Assembly: GCA_049977145.1 (NCBI GenBank)
Contig: JBMFGW010000095.1
Span: 1-15,447 of the forward strand
Length of the DNA: 15,447 nucleotides
Source of the DNA: JAMDCX01 sp049977145
GTDB lineage: Bacteria; Planctomycetota; Phycisphaerae; WQYP01
Reading direction: 5' to 3'
Every line of letters starts with the position of its first letter. Position 1 is the first letter of the stretch. Positions 6,361 through 12,098 of this stretch are shown here, one piece after another. The translations under genes and the position numbers were made by a program. Below the pieces are notes generated by a model. It worked only from the letters and a program-made list of their open reading frames with translations, made no database searches and had not been told where the DNA came from.

Positions 6361-8349
6361 TTACATCATTTTTCCACCCGCATGTTGAATATTACGCAAC
6401 AGTTTGGCTTTTTGGATGCGTGCGTTGATGCGATTTTTTAGCACGCGTTGATGGGGCGAAAGATGAAGAGTGGCTGGCATTTGCCGCAGCGCCAATTTCC
6501 AGATTAGTATTGCCCGGCCGGGATGGCCGAGTTTATTCATTGCCGCCCCCAGATGTTCCAAGCCCTCCGGAGATTGCCCGCCCGGCAGTTGCACCGCTTG
6601 TTTCAGTTGCGCCAGAGCCTGTCGATAATGCGCCTGCCGATAAAGCACCCAACCGAGACTGTCGCGGGAGGCGGCATCGCCGGGATGATTTTTCACCGCA
6701 ATTTCAATGATCTTTTTGGCGTAGGATAATTGTTTATTCGCAATAGTCAGCGTATAACCCAAATCATTGGCCGCCATGGAATTCTGCGGCTCCAGATGCA
6801 GCACTTTTCTGTAGGCCGCCTCTTCCCCCGCCAAGTCATGGAGCTGATAATCCACCGTCGCCAGAAGCAAAAGATCGGATACCCGCGGCGCGGGACCGGA
6901 AGTGATGCGATTCAAGAAGTTTCGCTCGGCTTTGAAGTTGCGCACCGCATCCAGATAAGCCGTCCAAGATTGCACAATCCAGCGGGCCTTCGGGTAACGT
7001 TGCATTAAAGGATGCAGGAATGCCCGACACTGTGCATAGTGCTTAAACTCCAGCATCGTCTGAACGTACATTTGTTGCGCCGCCGGAGATTGTGGATGCC
7101 GCCTGGCAAACGCCTGCGCTACGGCAAGGGCTTGGCTGGGTTTATTGGCCAACAGCTGCGCCAGCGTATCATTTAAGCTAAGACTGTCGGGGTTGAACAC
7201 CAGGGCCTGCCGGGCCAGACACTGCGCTAAAACCACATGGTGCTGGGCCAGTGCCAGTTCAATGCGGGCCTGCCATAGTGCCATGTCGGCGGGATGGGTA
7301 TGCAAAGCCTGGGTAAGAATTCGCCCGGCCCGAGCGGCATGCCCCCGCTGTGCGGCCCAGCGCGATTGCAGGACGATGGACCATATATCACCGGGGAATT
7401 TCCGGATGTATTGTTGGCTGGCATTTTGGAGCACGCTGGGCGCACCAGTACTCTGGGCTAAATCCAGGAGCGTGAGATACGCCGGCTTAAAATTTGGAAA
7501 TTGGCGCAGCACGCGGGTGAGCACCATTACCGCAATATTGGTTTGCTGGCGCAACACATAGATGCGGGCGACCAGCAACTGCAATTCGGGATCGGTTTTA
7601 TATTTTGCCGCAACTTGCTGTGCCAGCACCAAGGCACGCCGCAGGCGATCCTGCGCCGCATAAACCCCAATGAGATCCCGATACGCCTGACGGCGATGCC
7701 AATGATCGTGTTCCGCCTTACGCAGTAAAGTTTCAGCCTCTTTAAACTGATAGGCGGTTGCGAGCTGATCGGCTAACAACTCGGTGGCGGGCCAGAAGGC
7801 CGGATTCGCAGTGCGGGCTGCCTGCAGAAAATTAATGGCCTGTTGATACTGCCCGCAATTCGCCGCAGCTACACCTAGCAGGTAATCTCGCCACGCCCAC
7901 TGTCGTTGTGTGCCATAGCCGCTGTGGGCACGGGCAAGGATGAGTTTTCGGGGCAATTTGGGCACGGGGCCATGGCGCAGCAGCGAAACAATTATTTGCC
8001 GCGCCCGCGTTGGGGAGATCAGATGCCGCGCCCCTAAATCCGCAACCAGCAGATAAGCCCGCCCCAGGTGGTGCTGCTGCCGGGCCGCCGCGATCAGCAG
8101 ATTAATAACGGCGGGGTGAACATTGCCCGCATGGATGACCTTTTGAACATCCGTCAGGGCGGCGGCCCAACGCCCCTCATGTTGTTCTGTTGTGGCCTGG
8201 GCCAACATGGCGGAAGACGATTCAGAAACACCAGCCGCGACGGCCATTCCGGCGGTGACACACAGAATCGTGAGCACAGCGGCAGCACCATAATTCACGC
8301 GTCTTACCATCGGCAATTTTATTATTCTTAAAAGGGGAGTCATGCTCAT
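6361..8349 (-). CDS. exported or membrane-anchored tetratricopeptide-repeat protein
   Basis: With the start at 8349 the protein has 662 residues. A basic N-terminus and a hydrophobic segment (about residues 20-40, with GAAAVLTILC and MAVAAG) point to export or an N-terminal anchor. The rest is almost entirely helical repeats. The best TPRs are at the C-terminus (NDLGYTLTIANK, DSLGWVLYRQAHYRQALAQLKQA, EHLGAAMNKLGHPGRAI); weaker ones run through the middle. TPR proteins are scaffolds, and no enzymatic domain is visible. The frame is open to 8379, but that ATG lies one base after a TATACT box. The ATG at 8349 has GGAA eight bases upstream, and another in-frame ATG follows two codons later. A start at 8310, just before the hydrophobic segment, is also possible but has no ribosome-binding site. 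Neighbours do not reveal the role. Confidence 0.82.
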   Translation of the reverse strand: MSMTPLLRIIKLPMVRRVNYGAAAVLTILCVTAGMAVAAGVSESSSAMLAQATTEQHEGRWAAALTDVQKVIHAGNVHPAVINLLIAAARQQHHLGRAYLLVADLGARHLISPTRARQIIVSLLRHGPVPKLPRKLILARAHSGYGTQRQWAWRDYLLGVAAANCGQYQQAINFLQAARTANPAFWPATELLADQLATAYQFKEAETLLRKAEHDHWHRRQAYRDLIGVYAAQDRLRRALVLAQQVAAKYKTDPELQLLVARIYVLRQQTNIAVMVLTRVLRQFPNFKPAYLTLLDLAQSTGAPSVLQNASQQYIRKFPGDIWSIVLQSRWAAQRGHAARAGRILTQALHTHPADMALWQARIELALAQHHVVLAQCLARQALVFNPDSLSLNDTLAQLLANKPSQALAVAQAFARRHPQSPAAQQMYVQTMLEFKHYAQCRAFLHPLMQRYPKARWIVQSWTAYLDAVRNFKAERNFLNRITSGPAPRVSDLLLLATVDYQLHDLAGEEAAYRKVLHLEPQNSMAANDLGYTLTIANKQLSYAKKIIEIAVKNHPGDAASRDSLGWVLYRQAHYRQALAQLKQAVQLPGGQSPEGLEHLGAAMNKLGHPGRAILIWKLALRQMPATLHLSPHQRVLKNRINARIQKAKLLRNIQHAGGKMM

Positions 8350-8380
8350 TTGTATGTTCCGGCACCAGCAACATTTCATA

Positions 8381-8386
8381 AGTATA
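8381..8386 (-). promoter_or_regulatory. candidate -10 box for the TPR gene
   Basis: Reading the reverse strand, TATACT occupies 8386-8381. Transcription starting near 8374 would give a leader of about 25 nt to the ATG at 8349, with GGAA in the right place. The hexamer 17 bp upstream (TTTTGT) matches a -35 box poorly. The box argues against the longer frame starting at 8379. Confidence 0.5.
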
Positions 8387-8454
8387 TTCTACGGGCCACG
8401 GGTACAAAACCCAACGTAGAGTCTGTCACACCACAATTATTTCGTTGGCGTCCC

Positions 8455-8706
8455 TTACCACGGCGGAGAGAGTAACCATGTAAGTAGAAACATCGCCAGT
8501 GCCAGAAAAAGCATAATGATACCGAAAATTTTCCAGCCGCTGCGGTTATTTCTCAGTAACTGCCGACTCGTGAGGTATTGTCCACAAAACGGACAGCGCG
8601 GTGTATCATCGAAAATAGTCTTGTGACAATAGGGGCATACAGCCGTATGGATATGGTTCTCAATTTTCCAATCTTCCTCATCGTACTGCTCGTCATCGCT
8701 GGACAT
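8455..8706 (-). CDS. small zinc-ribbon protein with C-terminal membrane helix
   Basis: This 83-residue protein has an acidic N-terminus (SSDDEQYDEEDW). Then comes a two-knuckle zinc ribbon, CPYC at residues 24-27 and CPFCG at 38-42, in which all four cysteines are present. A hydrophobic helix at about residues 59-79 (FGIIMLFLALAMFLLTWLL) precedes the end PPW, so it is probably tail-anchored with the ribbon in the cytoplasm. The ATG at 8706 follows AAGGG with a seven-base gap; a longer frame from a TTG at 8760 is less likely. It lies 84 bases after the UbiA-like gene on the same strand and may be its operon partner. Similar small acidic zinc-ribbon proteins are, from memory, common in Planctomycetota. 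The function is unknown. Confidence 0.8.
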   Translation of the reverse strand: MSSDDEQYDEEDWKIENHIHTAVCPYCHKTIFDDTPRCPFCGQYLTSRQLLRNNRSGWKIFGIIMLFLALAMFLLTWLLSPPW

Positions 8707-8790
8707 AAAAAGGCCCTTGTTAGGCGTCGGGACGGCGAAAATATCTTTTCCGGGAAGCAACGGGCCGCCATCTTTTTGCCTCGGTCTTCC

Positions 8791-9747
8791 CTAATGCGGC
8801 AAAATAGCCGCGATAGTCGTACATCCGAAAATCAACCCGACCAGAGCGTTGATGGTCATAAATGCCACATTCACCTTGGATATATCATGTGGCTTGACCA
8901 GCGACTGTTCAATGAGCAGCAGCAGCACCACCGCCACAAAACCACACCAGTACAGAGATCCCAACCGCAGGCCGCCGCCGAGGCCCAAACCAAAAGCCAG
9001 CAACAGCAGAATGACCATGGCATGACAGAGGCGGGAAATCCAAAGGCTTGCCGCGATGCCGAAGGCGGCGGGCAGTGAAAACAATTTCTCTTTGCGATCA
9101 ACGTCCACATCCTGAAGCGCATACAAAATATCAAATCCGGGCAGCCAGAACAGCACCGCACCGGCCAACAGCAACACCTGCACACTGATCACCGGGCCGT
9201 GCGGCGGTACGATGGCAATCCACGCGCTAAGCGGCGCCAAAGCCAGCGAACCGCCCAGCACAAAATGGCACAACCAGGTAAAACGCTTGGTGAAACTATA
9301 CCCGGCGATCCAGAGCAATACCGGCAGCGCCAAAAGCAGCGGATATATATTACCCAACAGCAGATCAAACAGGCCGGTCACGGCGATAAACAACAAGCCG
9401 CATAGCACCAGTGCCACCGTCATAAAGGCGACGGAAATTTCTCCGGTCACGCTGGGCCGGCGCATGGCCCGCGGATTGCGCCTGTCGAAATCTCGATCCA
9501 CCAAACGGTTGAACGTCATGGCGAAAGTCCGCGCCAGGACCATGCATAGGACAATCAAGGCAAGGCGTATCCATCCCGGCCACGCGAGATGAATTTCCCG
9601 GGCCGCGAGGAATGTCGCAATGAGCGCAAAGGGCATGGCAAAAATGCTGTGCGAAAATTTAATCAGGTCCAGAAAAGTCCGGAAATGTCGCCACATTCCC
9701 GGCCGGGCCGGCGGCGGATTGATACTGGAAATCGCCGTGGTGTTCAT
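8791..9747 (-). CDS. ubiA: UbiA-family prenyltransferase (4-hydroxybenzoate polyprenyltransferase-like; MqnP candidate)
   Basis: This 318-residue integral membrane protein has about eight to nine hydrophobic helices. Its first Asp-rich motif is NRLVDRDFDRRNPR (residues 80-93). Its second is DILYALQDVDVDRKEKLFSLP (residues 206-226, shown here as DILYALQDVD and DRKEKLFSLP). These bind the Mg-prenyl diphosphate. The NRxxDRxxDxxNPR and YALQDxxxD patterns fit the 'other UbiA' subgroup (TIGR01475), which is linked to MqnP of the futalosine menaquinone route rather than to classical E. coli UbiA. It should transfer a prenyl chain to an aromatic acid in the inner membrane. Two positions are unusual: NPRAMRRP replaces the more common NPRTA.R, and a Lys occupies the usual Gly of DRxxGL. 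The ATG overlaps the stop of the upstream gene by four bases, implying translational coupling. Confidence 0.88.
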   Translation of the reverse strand: MNTTAISSINPPPARPGMWRHFRTFLDLIKFSHSIFAMPFALIATFLAAREIHLAWPGWIRLALIVLCMVLARTFAMTFNRLVDRDFDRRNPRAMRRPSVTGEISVAFMTVALVLCGLLFIAVTGLFDLLLGNIYPLLLALPVLLWIAGYSFTKRFTWLCHFVLGGSLALAPLSAWIAIVPPHGPVISVQVLLLAGAVLFWLPGFDILYALQDVDVDRKEKLFSLPAAFGIAASLWISRLCHAMVILLLLAFGLGLGGGLRLGSLYWCGFVAVVLLLLIEQSLVKPHDISKVNVAFMTINALVGLIFGCTTIAAILPH

Positions 9748-10301
9748 GCCTCCGCACCCGCTGCCGACTTGCCAGCGCGCTGGTCGGCCAGTTGTTTTAT
9801 GAGTTTCTTAAGGTGTCGCGCCAGCTGCTCTAAATCCTGCCGCCCGGCCATGCCTTCGGGAATAATGGTAATGAGTTTTTCACCCTTGCGTGTGACAATA
9901 TGCAATTTCAACGCCGGCTGGCCGGTGGGGCCAAAGGAACTCTCCTGTACGGAAACATCGCGGATGTGTTTCCAGAAATATCGGTGGCCGCGAATATTGA
10001 CGCAATCGTTCTGTACCACCGCCATACAGCCCAGAGAACTGTTGAGCATTAAAAACATCTGAATAACGCCGGCCAGGAGCATAATGGGGCCGATGATATA
10101 GGCCACCCGCGGGTCTGCCAGATGAAACCAGAAAGGGCGGAACATCAACAGCATGGCGAAGGCGGCGGTAATCATCGCGACGAGCACCGACAGGCCTACA
10201 CGAAACTTCAGCCAGAAGGTAATGACCGGACGATGAATGAAAATTTTCTTGTTTTCAATGCGCCAAAATTTCCAATCGGCATCCTTTCTTTTTGCACTCA
10301 T
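9744..10301 (-). CDS. two-helix membrane protein with PH-like C-terminal domain
   Basis: With the start at 10301 the protein has 185 residues. A short basic N-terminus (MSAKRKDADWKFW) is followed by two hydrophobic helices, about residues 33-54 and 65-87. A beta-rich C-terminal domain (about 92-150) includes YFWKHIRDVSVQESSFG and KLHIVTRKGEKLITIIPEG, then a charged helix. This layout resembles bacterial PH-domain (bPH) membrane proteins, but the match is by eye. The frame is open to an ATG at 10445. That 48-residue extension is Trp-rich and is partly made of a 10-bp tandem repeat, so the ATG at 10301, ten bases after AGGA, is preferred. The stop overlaps the UbiA start in an ATGA arrangement, so the two proteins are probably made together. 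The role is unknown. Confidence 0.72.
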   Translation of the reverse strand: MSAKRKDADWKFWRIENKKIFIHRPVITFWLKFRVGLSVLVAMITAAFAMLLMFRPFWFHLADPRVAYIIGPIMLLAGVIQMFLMLNSSLGCMAVVQNDCVNIRGHRYFWKHIRDVSVQESSFGPTGQPALKLHIVTRKGEKLITIIPEGMAGRQDLEQLARHLKKLIKQLADQRAGKSAAGAEA

Positions 10302-10400
10302 CGTTGCCAAATCCTTCCAAACACGGCCCAAGGACCACCAAAATGCCGGAACCGCCCGCATCGCCCGCCAGAAGTTTAGGCCAACCGCATCGGTTCGGCA

Positions 10401-10430
10401 AGGAAACCAGGGGAAACCAGGGGAAACCTC
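10401..10430. repeat. 10-bp tandem repeat, three copies
   Basis: The unit RGGAAACCAG occurs as aggaaaccag, gggaaaccag and gggaaacctc in exact 10-bp register. It lies in the divergent region between the PH-like gene and rsmD. The 10-bp period is close to one helical turn, so proteins bound to each copy would face the same side. Confidence 0.75.
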
Positions 10431-10451
10431 GGGCAAACTGTTCATCTGTCA

Positions 10452-10457
10452 ATTATA
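10452..10457 (-). promoter_or_regulatory. candidate -10 box for the leftward PH-like/UbiA group
   Basis: On the reverse strand TATAAT occupies 10457-10452, six bases before an ATG at 10445. It lies inside an inverted repeat GTTCAT (10440-10445) and ATGAAC (10457-10462). If it drives the group, the mRNA leader to the preferred start at 10301 is about 145 nt. Alternatively the ATG at 10445 is used as a leaderless start. No -35 box is evident. Confidence 0.4.
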
Positions 10458-10495
10458 TGAACAACGTCATTGGCTCCCGGAATAGCGGCTGACCG

Positions 10496-10508
10496 GGCGA
10501 TAATCGCC
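10496..10508. promoter_or_regulatory. palindrome over the rsmD -35 position, possible operator
   Basis: GGCGAT-A-ATCGCC is a perfect inverted repeat of six plus six around one base. It ends nine bases before the rsmD TATACT box, where a -35 box or operator would lie. A bound protein there could control rsmD and the DUF58/BatA genes behind it. Confidence 0.45.
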
Positions 10509-10517
10509 GATGGCGGT

Positions 10518-10523
10518 TATACT
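10518..10523 (+). promoter_or_regulatory. candidate -10 box for rsmD
   Basis: TATACT lies 11 bases before the rsmD ATG. Transcription would start near 10530, leaving a leader of only about five bases and no Shine-Dalgarno sequence. This near-leaderless layout resembles that of the MFS gene in this window. Confidence 0.5.
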
Positions 10524-10534
10524 CAATAGCCGGT

Positions 10535-11128
10535 ATGCGAATCATCGCTGGTACCTTCCGAACGCGCCGGCTGCTCGGGCCGGACACGCTGACGACTCGG
10601 CCCATCACCGATCGGGCCAAGCAATCGCTATTTGACGCATTGACCTGTGCGGTAACAATTCCGGATTCCGTGGTGCTGGATTGTTTTGCCGGCACTGGCA
10701 GCCTGGGGTTGGAATGCCTTTCGCGCGGGGCGGCGCGGGCGATTTTTGTGGAACGGGATCGCCAGGCCCTCAATGGTTTGCGCCACAATATTGGTGCGTT
10801 GCGTGTGGAAGCGGTATGTGAGGTGCTGCCTGCGGATGCTTATGACCTCGGAGAACTGGTGTCGGAAAAGGTGGGGGGGCAACGCCTGGAGCTGGCGTTT
10901 ATTGATCCGCCGTATGCCCACCTGGAAACCTTTGAAGGGCGAAACCGCGTTGCCAATCTGACCGCCGGGATAGCCGAGTTGATGGCGCCGGACGGCTTGA
11001 TGATTCTGCGGCATCCAGCGGAAATCCGACTGGAGGATATGGTGCTGCGCGCGCGCGTGGTCCGGGAGTTACAATACGGTAAAATGGCCATAACGTGGCT
11101 GACCGCCGGAGCGGCATCGGAAAAGTGA
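10535..11128 (+). CDS. rsmD: 16S rRNA (guanine(966)-N(2))-methyltransferase RsmD
   Basis: This 197-residue protein has the full RsmD pattern. The N-terminus MRIIAGTFRTRRLLG matches the family opening RIIxGxxxGRxL. TRPITDRAKQSLFDAL (about 21-36) matches RPTxDRxxExLF. The SAM-binding loop is LDCFAGTGSLGLECLSRGA (48-66). FVERDRQA lies at 71-78. The catalytic motif DPPY lies at 124-127. The enzyme methylates N2 of G966 in 16S rRNA using S-adenosylmethionine, in the cytoplasm. Its length is typical for the family. The ATG at 10535 is chosen because the conserved domain starts at once. It is followed by the DUF58 gene after 13 bases, so it heads a likely operon with the DUF58 and BatA-type proteins, an uncommon pairing. 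Confidence 0.93.
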   Translation: MRIIAGTFRTRRLLGPDTLTTRPITDRAKQSLFDALTCAVTIPDSVVLDCFAGTGSLGLECLSRGAARAIFVERDRQALNGLRHNIGALRVEAVCEVLPADAYDLGELVSEKVGGQRLELAFIDPPYAHLETFEGRNRVANLTAGIAELMAPDGLMILRHPAEIRLEDMVLRARVVRELQYGKMAITWLTAGAASEK

Positions 11129-11141
11129 CGGATTGGTAAGT

Positions 11142-12068
11142 ATGCCCAGCTATCAGTATCGATTCTTCAAGCCCGCGCAGGCGGCGCAACTGCGGCGTAT
11201 GGAACTGACGGTGCGCGGAGTGGTGGAGGGCGTGTATGCGGGTCTGCATAAAAGCCCGCACAAGGGATTTTCCATTGAGTTCGCCGAACATCGTGAATAT
11301 GTGCCGGGAGATGAAATTAAACATTTGGATTGGACGGTTCTGGCGAAAACCGACCGTTATTATATCAAACAGTATGAGCAGGAAACCAATCTGCGCGCTA
11401 CGATTTGCCTGGATGTGTCCGCCTCAATGAATTTTGGCGCCGCCGTGCTGACTGATCCGCAGGGCAAGAACCTTCCGCCGGTTACCAAGTTTGAATACGG
11501 GGCGGTTTTGGCGGCATCACTGGCCTATATACTGTCGAATCAGCAGGATATGGTGGGGTTGATTGCGTATGATCAGACCATTCGCCTGGAGATTCCGCAG
11601 GGTAATGGTCCTTCGCATCTGGATCAGATTTTTGTAAACTTGGAAAAACTGTCGCCCGGTCGCGAGACTGATATATCCGGCACGCTGCACCTGGTGGCCA
11701 ATAAAATTCCGCGCCGCGGATTAGTTATTGTGATCAGCGATTTGTTCGATGATCCGGATAAAATCACCAGCGCGTTGCAGCATTTGCGCCATGCCCGGCA
11801 CCAACTGGTGCTCATGCAGGTGTTGGACCGCGGAGAAATGGAGTTGGCGTATCAGCAGCCTGTAACCTTTGAAGATATGGAGGATGGCTCGCGTCTGCAA
11901 ATTGATCCCAAACTGATTCGTGATGATTATCGCCGGGAAGTGCGGGCGTTTCTGGATTTAATTAAAACCAAGTGCGGACAATCCCGCATTGATTACGTTA
12001 CCGCCTTTACGGACGTGCCATGGGATGTGCAAATTCGTGAACTGTTGCGCCGCACCGCGCGGCGCTGA
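11142..12068 (+). CDS. DUF58 domain-containing protein (VWA-like, COG1721)
   Basis: This 308-residue protein has the DUF58 core GFSIEFAEHREYVPGD, then HLDWTVLAKTDRYYIKQYEQE (about 61-81), here split as HLDWTVLAKT and DRYYIKQYEQE. A von Willebrand A-like fold follows, with the metal-site motif DVSASM (D91, S93, S95) and ISDLFDD at about 198-204. It has no signal peptide and no membrane helix, so it should be cytoplasmic. DUF58 proteins usually work with a MoxR AAA ATPase and membrane VWA proteins (BatA/BatB), probably as chaperone-like assemblies. The BatA-type partner is the next gene, 30 bases downstream, but no MoxR gene is in the window. The ATG at 11142 is preferred to a TTG three codons earlier; the ribosome-binding site is weak, so coupling to rsmD is likely. 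Confidence 0.92.
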   Translation: MPSYQYRFFKPAQAAQLRRMELTVRGVVEGVYAGLHKSPHKGFSIEFAEHREYVPGDEIKHLDWTVLAKTDRYYIKQYEQETNLRATICLDVSASMNFGAAVLTDPQGKNLPPVTKFEYGAVLAASLAYILSNQQDMVGLIAYDQTIRLEIPQGNGPSHLDQIFVNLEKLSPGRETDISGTLHLVANKIPRRGLVIVISDLFDDPDKITSALQHLRHARHQLVLMQVLDRGEMELAYQQPVTFEDMEDGSRLQIDPKLIRDDYRREVRAFLDLIKTKCGQSRIDYVTAFTDVPWDVQIRELLRRTARR

Positions 12069-12098
12069 TGGGCCCTAAGGGCATGGAAAGACTTACAC

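Noticed and set aside
5732..6388. 218-codon frame on the plus strand
   Set aside because: Out-of-frame shadow of the MFS transporter, rich in Gly, Arg and His with no family features.
8350..8379. Ten-residue upstream extension of the TPR protein
   Set aside because: Its ATG lies one base from the TATACT box, so it would fall upstream of the expected transcription start.
10302..10445. 48-residue N-terminal extension of the PH-like protein
   Set aside because: Trp-rich, made partly of a 10-bp tandem repeat, while the ATG at 10301 has a ribosome-binding site. A leaderless start at 10445 cannot be fully excluded.
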